A stretch of DNA of 64,000 nucleotides, from NCBI GenBank assembly GCA_030549495.1, contig JAUIRK010000001.1, forward strand, positions 113,119-177,118. The letters run 5' to 3'. Shown in pieces: positions 11,557 to 64,000 of this stretch; positions within the stretch are counted from its first letter, which is position 1; each line of letters begins with the position of its first letter. This DNA comes from Nectonema munidae (taxonomy: Eukaryota; Nematomorpha; Nectonematoida; Nectonematidae). The notes under the pieces were generated by a model. The model was given only the letters and a program-made list of their open reading frames with translations, searched no databases and was not told the DNA's origin. The position numbers and the translations under genes are program-made.

Positions 11557-12686
11557 CTTTATTTTATACCCTTTTTTGAGAGTCTAACTAAACACTTATT
11601 CTTATACACAAAAAAGAATGAACAAATCTAATACCAAGTTTTCTAACTTTTGTTCTGTTTTACATTTTTGATAGGAATCACCTCAGAAAAGTTATGTAGT
11701 TTGGATGTGTTTTTTTAATTTATTTTTAAAACATTTTTTCATTTTTTAGGAAGAAGGAACAACTGAAAATTAATGAATGATTTTTTTCATTTAATAAAAT
11801 TTCCAATTTTTTTATTGTTAATTGATATCTTTACTCCTTTTCTACACATAATTTAGAGATTGCGCGCATCTATTTGAAGTGAGAAACAAGTAGCTATATA
11901 TAAGTCCTCATTCATTGTTGACGTTAAGCTTAATAGGGCGGGGGTTAACGTTTACATTAAGCTTAATTAAGAATGAAATAGAATAGACAAGAGTAGAGTA
12001 GGAATTTAGAAAAATGTGTTGTCTTTTTTGAAAGACGCTTGAAAGTCCGCCCTCCAATAATTTCAAAGATGTGCGCCCCTGAATCAATCACATTTTTTTC
12101 ATATAAACATCGCAGGATGTCTAGTAGACTCTTTTCATTCAGACTACATTCACTCGTATAAAACTCTCCAACCTTCAGTTATTTTCATCAATTCCTGTAG
12201 TGTGCCTGATAGACTACTTTATTTTAAAATGAAAAGCCTATTCCCCCTAACGATTTTGGATTTTTTTAACTAGTGTATATGCGATATGCAAATTTAATTA
12301 AAATATTTTCGCTGGAAGAGTATTTAAATTTCACCAATTTTATAAAAAAAAATATAAAGTAGTTTTATAAATTTACGTATGCGCTGTATACACTATTTTA
12401 AAGGATTGCTTGAATATTTGTTCTCCCGTTGTATTTCCAGACCAGTAATTTTGAAAATTGCAAAAAAAAATTACGCCCTCAATAATTTCGAGGATGTGTG
12501 CCCCTGGGTTGGATGTATATTGTATAAGTTAGTTAAGACTACTAAAATATAACTTGATTGGTTCAAATAGGCGTCATATATTGTGATATTCCTTCATCAC
12601 ACTTATTTATTGAATTGAAAATAAAGTCCCATGATGCAAGACTACTGAATTAATAATATGCCTTTTTTGTTATAGCCAGGGCAATA

Positions 12687-55229
<42,543 letters not shown>

Positions 55230-55307
55230 ACCAAATTCTTCTATTTATTGCAATATTTACTATTTCACTGCTTTTGTGATGGACTGTTACTTTTTAATTT
55301 TATTTAA

Positions 55308-55313
55308 AATAAA
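55308..55313 (+). terminator. UGP2 polyadenylation signal
   Basis: A canonical AATAAA lies 79 bases after the UGP2 stop. The predicted cleavage site would fall at about 55325-55345, overlapping the NASP signal on the other strand. Confidence 0.7.
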
Positions 55314-55340
55314 ATTTTAATACGTATGTGTAAGGTTAAA

Positions 55341-55346
55341 TTTATT
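55341..55346 (-). terminator. NASP polyadenylation signal
   Basis: The minus strand reads AATAAA 54 bases after the NASP stop (55400). Cleavage would be expected at about 55315-55330, within or past the UGP2 signal, so the two 3' UTRs may overlap. Confidence 0.65.
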
Positions 55347-55399
55347 AATATAAAAGAAATGTAAAATTTGTAGATCAGAAAGTGCAACCGCCAAGATAT

Positions 55400-55558
55400 T
55401 TATTTGGCTACTTTTGACGCATTTTTGGTATCGCTGACAAAGTCTCTTTTTATCGGTTTTCTCACAAGATGTGAGATATCTATAGCAGTACTTTTAGAAA
55501 ATGATGAGCCGGTATTGTTGTGTTCCATTATACGACTTGGACGGGGAGAATCAATGCA
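55400..55558 (-). CDS. NASP: NASP last exon
   Basis: CIDSPRPSRIMEHNNTGSSF, then AIDISHLVRKPIKR and KNASKVAK, stop at 55400-55402. DISHLVRK plus basic residues is the conserved NASP C-terminus and probable nuclear localisation signal. Confidence 0.93.
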   Translation of the reverse strand, partial: CIDSPRPSRIMEHNNTGSSFSKSTAIDISHLVRKPIKRDFVSDTKNASKVAK

Positions 55559-58500
55559 CTAAATAAAAAAATGATCTTTTAGGGAAAGAAAAACAATACA
55601 CATGAATACACAGTGAGATTTTCTAAAATTTAAATTTTTAATATTTTAACACAACTTGCTAATCGTAGTAATGTCTTTTGTTAAATTTAGGCATATTATT
55701 ATCTTTTAAAATCGGGAGAATTCTCTGTTAGAAAATCTTACTTAAATCTTCTCAGCGATAAATTGTTGAATTGAGTGATATTCTTTAATTTATAATCTGA
55801 CTTGTTTATATCATATCTAAAAAACAATTCACAGCTTTCTGAAATATCGTTGATAAGAAAATTTAAAAGTTCCATGAAAAAGAGGCGGATGCAGAAGGAC
55901 AGTGCTGACTACACCCTAAAGTTATGACGAGGGCTGCGGAAAGTATTTAAAAAAAATAAGTTGTCTTTGTAAGCATATGAAGTGGCGTTATGGGTTAAAA
56001 TATTTTATGTATTGCAAGTTTTTTATAGCCTCCGCACACTGATATACCCGTATGTAAGAAATCAACTAAATTTCCCCCTATTAAAGTGTATTATTCCATG
56101 GTTAAAAAAGTCACATTCATCTATTTATAAAGAAAGGCGGGTGGCGCTTAACTCATAGTTAGACCAGTTTTAACTTAGGTTCAGCACTGAGGTATAGGGA
56201 GGTACGAATCAAATTTTCCGATGCGATCCCAATTCCGCTATTAAAAAAACACGACTCTAACGATTCCCGATTCTGATTAATCGTCCCATGTCTATCTAGA
56301 TGTTATATACAAGATTTACACAGGTTCAAGAGTTTGTATTTGTGATACGCCCACAGGCCTTGATTTGAAATTTTTAGCCCATTATACTAATCCGCAACTC
56401 TAGGAGTATCATTTCTAATTTCTTATTAGTATTATTCAACTCACCAACCCTCATCTTTGGGGATAAGGCTTAGACAAAGAAAGAAAGAACTACTATTCAA
56501 TAAATATTTGATTTTTTACTCTTTAGGGTTACAAACAAATTTCCTGTTTTTGGCGTGCCTTTCTTTAAAAACTAATTTTAAACAATTCATCAATTCAATA
56601 ATTCATGTATTAGACAGGAATATCGCGTTAGCGATTATTTAAAGCAGACTATTTTGATTTCTTGGGAGTTTAAAATACTTATCAGAGGAAGAGAGAAATT
56701 AAAAAAATAGATGAATATGCCCTTCTAACTTAAAATACTGTATCCAGCACACAAATGATCAATTATAGAGATTTGTTATAGATGTATGTGTACGCAGAGA
56801 AGCCGTGTTATGTAAGACAAACCACCAAAAGGTACTTTAATTAAAGAAAATACCATTAAGGAACGCGGTTCTTTGGATAAATTTTGCACTATTGCCATTT
56901 TTTCTTGAGCTCTCATGTCTTCAAAGTCTGCCTTTTTGTCGTTCAGCTCATCCAACAAGTCTAGGAGTTCAGTGATCTCCTTCAAATTAGAATTTAAGTC
57001 TACCGAATTTTCTTTTAATTTTTCATTCTCCTCCTTCAGGTAATCTATATATTGAGAAAAATGTATAAATGTATGAACAATAACTGACATACTTTTATAA
57101 TCACTGATCCAAATAAACATACGCTTACATATATAATAAATCATAGTCTTTGACAATATATCACCTAGGTGTGTGACAAGGGCGTATGGCTAGGACCTAG
57201 TTTACACACCATCAAATGCATACAATTTAAGCTAATAAACAGAATTATTGTTCACCTCCAGAAAGACATTTGCACTATGTTCCGAAAAAAATCTAGAATT
57301 AAAAGACCTTATATGAAACCTTGTTATATTGATTAATCGAAAAAATTTCTTTTTTATTACAAAAAAGATACAATACTTTCAATTAAATATTTTGTTCATG
57401 AGTGAAAATAACATATGAGACTTTTTAAAGAAATGTTTATCATAGTACGCATTATATTAAAAATTTTGGTGAAAAAAAGGTTAAAAAGTGCGTCGTACCA
57501 ATTTTCTTTTGAGTGATTTGAATCGCGCCCAACACTTGCTGAATAGCAGGATCCGCCATTTTGAATAGTGAGTATGCTATCGCTAGCGTATAATGCACTG
57601 AAGCGATGACTCTTGCATGCGGCTCCAGCCAATCCTTGTACAACTGCAAACTCTTCAACAGATCATCAATACAAACTTCATAGTTGCCTAGATTAGTTGA
57701 AAGTAAAAATTATTTTCATTACATATGGCAAAGGCGACTATCAAAACCCCATCTGACTCTTAGCAATTGAAAATCATATATGAATAATTTTTACCATAAA
57801 ATTTATAAATCATATTATTTCTTAGATTCGTTTTGGTGTTAAAATTAATTTCTCATTTTTATAATGATGCGCATAAATAAATCTTAAATAATTGGGATAA
57901 GCTAGCAACGTAAAAAATAAGAGAAACCCTTCGGTACAGCGTTGTAAGGAGTGTATAAATTGCATGGGAGTTGCAGGAAAAACAAAAAAAACATCAACCT
58001 ACTAATAAATTCTATTTCAGAGAGGTGTGGTTTTGGGTGCCATTTTTCTTTAATAAAAATCCACTATAACTTTACAGCCTGTGAAAATTTGTTTTATAAA
58101 AAATGTTAATTGCTAATCAGTTTTATTTGCTATTTTAAGTATAAAAGAGTAGAATAATTTGATGGGCATTTGAGTTAATCATTTGATTTTATTTTTAGCT
58201 AAAATTTTAGTCTAGATTTGGGACTAAATGAACAAAAATTTTAGAACTGTTTGAAATAAATATTTTATATATTAGATGGATTAAAAGAAGTTTTTTATTA
58301 TTTAAGTGTTGGTATGAAAATTTCAATAGTTTTCCCTCTTTCTTTCCATATTTCGTAATCATCTCATTACAATAATTCATAAACCTAAAGTCCAGTGACT
58401 AAATTTGAGAGAAGCCTTCCTAAATTTTAATTAGAACACTCTCCTTACATTATAAACAAATATTTTGTTGTCTCAAGTTAACGAGCTATACACCGTTTAA

Positions 58501-61500
58501 TTTTGTAAACTTTCATTTCCTGATGGATTACCATATAACTTACCTGCTTAAAATTTCGGTCAACTTATACAGAGAATACACTCAATTCTAACATTTTGAG
58601 CTGAACGACGTTTCAGTGCCATGAAGCGCATCAAAACACGTTTGAAAAACACAATGACACAACAGATTAGCATGCTTGGCGATTCTACACATCCACAAAA
58701 CTCATCCTATAGACATACCAAGAGCAGTTCAAGAATTCGCTAAGCTAAGCCAAGAAGAATGAAGCTTTTTTAAATTAGTCTCCTCATGAACTGTGATTAG
58801 TTGACCTTAAAATAAATTCTTTATTGAATCAAATGTATACCATTTGTGATCATTTTATTCTATTTTACGCGCGTCGCCCCACAAGTAGTTCCACCTGCTT
58901 ACTTCTAGCGTACCACTTTGAAAATCCTGGCTACGCTCCGGTTATTTATTTCTTAAGCTAAGCGGGTAAAAAATTATAATATACTATATAATTTATTTTA
59001 TGGATGAGGGCGGGTACAAACATTTTGATCATGCAGGACTCTTGTATATATTCTCTTCTCTCTTGATCGTTATATATAATGTTTTTTTAAAAATATCACA
59101 GGTCATCAAATTTGCCACACAATATTCTTAAATACTTGACTTATCAAACAGTAATAAAAATTTTGTGTAAGCATCTATTTTTGCGTTTAAAAATTTGTAT
59201 CATTTTTTGATTTTATATGACTTGTTTAGGATGAAAAATGGATTGAGTAAAATGTGGAAATAAAATGAAGCAAAATATTTTTTGTTTCAAACGTAATATT
59301 ATCTCTTTAAAAATTGATAATAAAGAAATATTCGATTTTATCAGAAGGCATTTTTTCGATGTACCAATAGAAAAGTTCAAACGTTTTTTATATGTGAAGA
59401 CTTGCACTTTTTGGTTAGCTTCTCTGATGTTAGATATTTTGATGTCAAAAATAATAAAGTGAATAGATTAAACGCTAAAAAGTATGGAGAAGCAATTCTA
59501 TCTTTTGAACATATTGAGGCTCAAATTCTAATTTTTAAAAATTAGTCATCATTTTTTTTTAATTTATCCAAGCTACTGAGCTACCAGGAGTATTTAACAC
59601 CTTTCTCGTTTTCGCTAAAAACTAAAATACCTAAAAAAGAATTTAGGAAATAAAAGGTAAAATAATTCAACCTCTATTTAACATAAAATTAATGGCCTCT
59701 TTATAAAATATGATTTTGCAAAGCTAATGCTTTATTAAGAGTTTAGTTTAGACTTTAGACCTTAGGAGAGATTAGATCTCATTTTTGAAACAAAATTACT
59801 GCACACGAAAAAGCTCTTTGAGAGTAAACGATCTTAATTATTTATTAGAACATAAAACAAGTTTCAATTTTTTAAATTCGTTTTTAAAGTTAAAAAATAA
59901 TAAAAATTTGAGAAAAAGATTTTAAAACAGGCAAAGTATCTCGAAGACGGAAAAATTAACCCTAACTGAAAATTATTGGTTAAATTCATGGCCTTTGGAA
60001 ACCCAGCTCGCACTATGCAACGGTGGTATTCAGCTAAGAATCAGTGTAATTTTGTTGTGATTTTTATGTACGAAATACAAAAGTATAGATTTATGATCAT
60101 TTTTTATTCATTGTACTCAATCAGTTTAGAAAAAAGTTTAGATGGATGAATAAACTTTTTCGATGCTTCCAAAATGCGTATCCCTTCAACGTGATATCTA
60201 GGCATATTTGAGATGATAGGAAAATATAAATAAACCATTTTCAAGACTTATTTCACCAAGTTTTAGATAAATTTCAGCGAGTTTAAGTTGATTTTGTTTA
60301 TCTGTATGTCTGTATAGAAGAAAAATTTAGAAAAACAAATGTGAAGTATAAGAAGCAATAAAATTACTTTCGGAAAATTGTACTAGCTATTTCCAAAACT
60401 TCCCATGACAATTCGAAAGAACTGAGTTCATTTTTGGACTCCTAAAAAGAATCTACTCTTATTTTTGTTCAGCTTATTTGAACAGAGCTGACGGAAAGCA
60501 AGTCGTCAGAATCGGAAGCTTTCAACAGAAAATATTGTTGTAGTCTTAGTGAAAATGTAGATATTCAATTGTGCTAAAATGTATTGCTTATCTGATTTTA
60601 TGTTTGTGTGATAAATAAAACATCAGTACACCTTTTTTTTTATAAGCAACGGAGTTGATACAGACCTCAAATCATGTCAAAAATTAAGCAGCTTACTTGG
60701 CAAACCTTAGGCCTGATAAGGATATCTTGCTAAATTTCTAGAATTGTAAACATCGCCTTCCTTTTCCCAAGAAATAAGACTCATTTTGAATTAGTTTAAT
60801 TATTATTTTATATAATTTAATTAAAAAAATAATTAAGTAATTAAGAAAAAGCACATCACCCTTAGAAACATGAAGACTGGTCCAGAAAATGGAGCGACTC
60901 GTATAAAAAAACGTGTACGAAATCATTTCTTTATAAATTCTCATCACTCGTTAACCTAAAGTTTTTTCTAAATTAATGTAAGTAGGCAGACTATTTTACC
61001 CGTTCGTTTTAAACTAAATGTTTTTGATTTTTCAAAGTTAAGGCGGGAATGTATATAAAAACTTACCTCTAGGTTTAATAATGGCATATTTTTTTAGATT
61101 GAATTTGCATGTCATTCGTCTTAAATGACCTTTTTCAGGATTTTGGGATTTTTTATATTTAATTTAGTGCCGTTTTTCTAAATTTTCATGATGCAGCCGA
61201 AGTCAAGGCGGATACAGTTAGGGAGTCGAAATCGAATACTAAATATTACAACTGCAGAGCCCTAGGAAAGAAATAGGACCATAGTGGTAGTCACATGGTA
61301 GTCATTCTATGATATGATACAGCTTTCTAGACAAAATAACTACAAACTTGAATGTAATAATAGAAACACCAATCCTATAATCCCGTGCGCTGAATCTATT
61401 TGATCCAGCCACAAAGTATTGTTTTATGTTAGTCCATCGCATTGGAGATCCTATTTATCTCTATGAGTAAAAATAGAGCGCACTCTAAACTTTGAAAAAG

Positions 61501-62584
61501 ATGGCTGTGATAAATGAAAAGTTAGGCTATCCAAATTTTCAAGGAGAGAATAGTATTTTGTGTATAATACTTTGTAGAGCAAGAGAAAACATATGTTAAA
61601 AACCTTTGAGGGATCTGTCATATTACAACTTTATCTAAGTAGGATTCAGTAATGCCGCATATTATGTTCAGTTATTATCTATCTTATAAAAATGTTCGTA
61701 AAAGTAAAATCCAATAAAAATAGGTGATATCTCGACTTTTTAAAACAATTTATTCAAAATTCGAATTTTCGACCTTTACGGTCTTTATCAAGAAAATCTA
61801 AATGAAAAGTATCAATATCCAATGTTGTGTATGAAAAGTGAATAGAGTTAACTTACAGAGATAAAAAAGGAAAGGTGGAGACATATACACAACATTGGAT
61901 ATTGATACTTTTCATTTAGATTTTCTTGATAAAGACCGTAAAGGTCGAAAATTCGAATAAATTGTTTTGAAAAGTCGAGATATCACCTATTTTTATTGGA
62001 TTTTACTTTTACGAACATGAAAATTACCGACTTCGCCATATCTATTATCTTATAAAAATATAGGAGCAGAGGGAAGGGGGACTTCATCCTCCAGATGCTC
62101 CTTTTATGGGGACGACTAGGGGCAAGGGCCGCCTTATCCTCATTCTCTCCCACCCTAAATGTCTGTGTGTGTGTGTGTGCTTTCATGCATTCACCCTTCT
62201 TTTTGGACATTTTTTTCAAATAAAACTTATTGCCTAAGTTGACTAAATACAACGTCGAGCCAAAAACCCCTTGATGACGACATTGGATATCTAGAAGTAT
62301 ATAAAAATATCTAGAATATATAGAAAGTGGCCGAATATAGAATAGAATTATACATACATCATGAGAGGATTCGCCATCATCCTCTTCACTCTCACTGTTA
62401 CATGAGTTCGTCTCTTCTTGCGTAGTCGGTAAAACGTGAGATTCATCCACGCAATTCCTGGCTTCTTCGGTATCACCATTTTTAATGTTGTTTTTATCGA
62501 GAGAAGTTTTGGGTTGGCTTTCAACATTATCGTCTTCTTTATTTTCTTCAACTGATTCCACGTCTTCTTCATTTGGAATTGGGT
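55400..62584 (-). CDS. NASP: NASP-type histone chaperone, 3' six exons
   Basis: NASP is a nuclear (and cytosolic) SHNi-TPR protein that binds and stores H3-H4. Exons in order: 62584-62358, 60441-60368, 60309-60236, 57687-57499, 57044-56854 and 55558-55400. Phases join throughout and give about 304 codons to the stop. The first visible exon is the acidic interrupting loop (ESEEDDGESS). Then ELSSFELSWEVLEIASTIFR, then KLAEIYLKLGEISLEN and NYEVCIDDLLKSLQLYKDWL, then HYTLAIAYSLFKMADPAIQQ, reproduce the NASP TPR series. A coiled coil follows (YLKEENEKLKEN). The tail AIDISHLVRKPIKR is the hallmark DISHLV-R-KRK end. The N-terminal TPR is off-window. Residue-level tests of function are not possible here. 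Confidence 0.93.
55560..56853 (-). other. NASP intron between last two exons
   Basis: AT-rich. About 56190-56300 (GATGCGATCCCAATTCCG, AACGATTCCCGATTCTG) and 55900-55960 look like old dispersed repeats. No gene was recognised. Confidence 0.4.
56854..57044 (-). CDS. NASP: NASP exon (coiled-coil segment)
   Basis: Completes Asp, then YLKEENEKLKENSVDLNSNL, KEITELLDLLDELNDKKADF and EDMRAQEKMAIV. It matches the NASP region [26 protein letters not shown]. Ends ATG before GTATTT, in phase with the last exon. Another small exon between them cannot be excluded. Confidence 0.9.
57499..57687 (-). CDS. NASP: NASP exon (SHNi-TPR)
   Basis: NYEVCIDDLLKSLQLYKDWL, then PHARVIASVHYTLAIAYSLF, then ADPAIQQVLGAIQITQKKI. 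It aligns to NYVQAVEEFQSCLNLQEQYL..RLLAETHYQLGLAYGY..AVAQFSKSIEVIE, the core TPR pair. Confidence 0.95.
57688..60235 (-). other. NASP intron (2.5 kb)
   Basis: AT-rich. At 58870-58950, read on the minus strand, GAGCGTAGCCAGGATTTTCA, then AAGTGGTACGC, resembles a hAT terminus of the CAGGGGCGTAGCCAGGA kind with its first bases altered. Nothing else was recognised. Confidence 0.45.
60236..60309 (-). CDS. NASP: NASP exon (TPR helix)
   Basis: Completes Lys, then HTDKQNQLKLAEIYLKLGEI, then SLEN and the first base of Gly. It aligns to [23 protein letters not shown]. The 58-base intron to the upstream exon is very short. Confidence 0.9.
60368..60441 (-). CDS. NASP: NASP exon (TPR helix)
   Basis: ESKNELSSFELSWEVLEIAS, then TIFR. 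It aligns to [23 protein letters not shown]. Ends with AA that joins the next exon as Lys. Confidence 0.9.
60442..62357 (-). other. NASP intron with hairpin element
   Basis: Contains the inverted-repeat element 61692-62018, a TG microsatellite at 62163-62180, and an end GCAGAGCCCTAG near 61265 resembling the repeat at 38756. The rest is AT-rich. Confidence 0.5.
61692..62018. mobile_element. 327-base hairpin element with 134-141-base arms
   Basis: Left arm 61692-61832 and right arm 61885-62018 are inverse copies differing by one 7-base indel and about one base, around a 52-base loop. Outer ends ATGTTCGTAAAAGTAAAATC. Each arm contains TTGATAAAGACCGTAAAGG, then TCGAAAATTC. This is the layout TTGATAA - stem - GAAA also present in the Penelope-like terminal blocks (24806). 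Very similar arms mean a recent origin. Confidence 0.85.
62358..62584 (-). CDS. NASP: NASP exon (acidic loop)
   Basis: PIPNEEDVESVEENKEDDNV, then a run rich in Glu, Asp, Ser and Asn ending NSESEEDDGESSHD before GTATGT. NASP proteins carry a long acidic insertion inside the second TPR. The 75 residues here are short compared with vertebrate testis NASP and closer to somatic or invertebrate forms. Sequence identity is weak, and assignment rests on composition and in-phase position. Confidence 0.8.
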
Positions 62585-63146
62585 CTAAAAATAAAAATAG
62601 GCACAGTTATGAATATATTAACACATTCTTCTAGCATTGAGGGGGGAAGATTGCAGGCCACTACAACTGAAATAGGTCAAGATTAGTTTTAAAAGCAAAT
62701 GAAATTCAAAAGGTTTTCAATTCCAATGAAAAAACTAAAAAAGCTCATTTCAAATTATGCTCAGTTGTTGGGAACGCAAAAAAGTGATCTCCCTAAAAAC
62801 AGCAAATGAAGTGTTAGAAAAATAATCAAATAAATATCTGATTTATTTTTTACTCAAAAAGGAAATTCAAAAAGAATACAAAAACTAGTTATAATAAATA
62901 TCTAGAAAATCAGGATTTTTACAACTGAAGTTTATGTTAAACATAATAAAATCAAAACAGAATTACGCAAGTCAGACTAAAACAATATAATATTTGACCT
63001 TTAACTGTTAACATGAAATTAGAATCATCATTTTGCAATTCTTAAATTTCTTATGAAATTAGGTTCTCACAGTTAAATAGGATACTAAGGCAGGAGAAAT
63101 ACTTTCCACAAAGAACGAAGGATGGTCAAGAAAATATATGATAATC
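62585..63146. other. NASP upstream intron, unassigned
   Basis: No exon for the NASP amino-terminal TPR was found. AT-rich DNA without recognisable features. Confidence 0.5.
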
Positions 63147-64000
63147 CAGGGGTGGGCAAACTACGGCCCGCGGGCCACATGCGGCCCCGAAGTACATACA
63201 CATTTTCATCATTGAGAATGTTCGTTTACAATTTTCCCAACACTTCTCTACATTTATCCCACAAAAGTAGTTGAATCAAAAACGCATTTCCACTCAACCG
63301 AAAGCCTAGCTTTAATTATTTTTTAATTTCGTTAATTTATTCACTAATTATTTTATAGGTAGTATTTTATTTAAATTCTTTAATTAATTTAATTAATTAT
63401 TCGACAAACTCCCCATAATGAGTTCTTTCAAGAAGCGAAAAATAGAAGATGAATGCAGTGCTTTTAACACAGAATGGACGGAAAAGTATTTCTTTACTGA
63501 CATTAAATATAAAGCTGCATGTTTGATTTGTCATGGCACAGCTGCTGTCATCAAGGAATACAATTTAAACGCCATTTTCAAAGCAACCATGCTAACTTTG
63601 GAAAAACTTTATCAAATCAAGATCTGAAAAAGAAAGCAACTGATCAACTTTTTTTCAGGTAATTCAGTATCTCGATATGACCTCCAATTTTTTGGCTACA
63701 AAGTTATTATTTGCCGGTAGACTGTGTTTTGACAACAGACTGTGTTTGAGAATTCCTCATCTTTACAAAAGAATGCAACCAAAGCAAGTTTTCTAGTGGC
63801 TTATAAAATTGCAAAGGAAAACAAGTCATTTGCACAAGCAGAATTGAGTTGCATGCTGATAACTCTTCAAGGAGGGTGTTTGAAAGTAAGCCACTGGTCG
63901 AATTTTATGCCTCTCTGCACTCAGAAAAGTTTCAAAAGCTAAAAAAATTTGCAAGAAAGATGTTTGTGCTGTTTGCATCAACTTATATTTGTGAGCAAAC
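63147..64000 (+). mobile_element. hAT transposon 5' part (GTF2IRD2/ZBED-like lineage)
   Basis: The terminus CAGGGGTGGGCAAACTAC, then GGCCCGCGGGCC, is followed at 63418 by MSSFKKRKIEDECSAFNTEW, then TEKYFFTDIKYKAACLICHG with a BED-like C-x2-C start. After a frame change comes NSSSLQKNATKASFLVAYKI, then AKENKSFAQAEL. This is the KRKxDxECRxFxxxWTxxYFFxExxxKxxCLxC...ASxxVAxxIAKxxKPFxxGEF pattern of Charlie-like hAT transposases. It runs off the right edge. The MITE at 40134-40400 is a deletion derivative of the same family. Confidence 0.85.

Larger units (their letters stand above)
9960..12506. mobile_element. Element with 0.6-kb inverted arms
   Basis: The left arm (9960-10564) and right arm (11951-12506) are inverted copies of each other over nearly their whole length, with 1.4 kb between. 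Outer ends are CAAGGGCGCACATCC and its inverted partner ending GGATGTGTGCCCCTG. Inside each arm the same terminal motif occurs again: CAGGGGCCCACATCCTTG at 10434, with its partner ending at 12081. An inner element with 131-base arms is therefore nested in outer arms of the same family. The left arm carries two expanded poly-G runs (about 9987 and 10231). No transposase is readable in the spacer. No target duplication was identified. Confidence 0.75.

Overview
This is an AT-rich animal nuclear window. Most of its length is two host genes that meet tail to tail, with introns filled by transposons. The plus strand carries a complete gene for UTP--glucose-1-phosphate uridylyltransferase (UGP2 family): 13 coding exons from 12687 to 55229 that join in phase to a 490-residue protein. 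The minus strand carries the 3' part of a NASP-type histone chaperone gene: six coding exons from 62584 down to 55400, with the amino-terminal part beyond the right edge. The stop codons are about 170 bases apart, and the two polyadenylation signals face each other inside that gap. Spliced genes and a mixture of piggyBac, Tigger, hAT, MULE, RTE, CR1/Jockey-like and Penelope-like remains point to an arthropod. A copepod of the sea-louse kind is my guess from general familiarity, not proven by anything here.

Layout. 1-12686 is the upstream flank, or an untranslated first intron, of UGP2. It holds a LINE reverse transcriptase relic, two families of degenerate tandem repeats of about 145 bases, a Tigger fragment, a retroposon with target duplications, an RTE endonuclease relic, two hAT-type MITEs, a 25-base x 20.4 minisatellite and a 2.5-kb element with 0.6-kb inverted arms. 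UGP2 intron 1 (15 kb) holds RTE, LINE and MULE relics, a Penelope-like composite that encloses a piggyBac and a Tigger transposase, and a GC-rich BED zinc-finger exon that stands out from its surroundings. Intron 3 holds a hAT element. Intron 4 holds a second piggyBac with an RTE tail inserted in it. Intron 8 (11.4 kb) holds a region bracketed by terminal-repeat-like sequences. Inside it are a C-x2-H-type transposase-like ORF series, a CGBP1-like hAT, a spliced gene with two zinc fingers and a tyrosine-recombinase-like tail, a near-perfect foldback MITE, and then a third piggyBac. A small Ty3/Gypsy gag fossil lies in intron 11. NASP introns carry a 327-base hairpin element and, at the right edge, a hAT element.

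How it fits together. UGP2 makes UDP-glucose in the cytosol. NASP binds histone H3/H4. The two are neighbours with no obvious pathway link. Introns fall into two classes: very short ones (51-96 bases) that look ancestral, and kilobase-scale ones whose length is mostly mobile DNA. Several MITE families occur in two to four copies in this one window. Some can be tied to a larger relative or to an empty insertion site that is also present here. All family assignments come from reading translated motifs by eye; no search was run.
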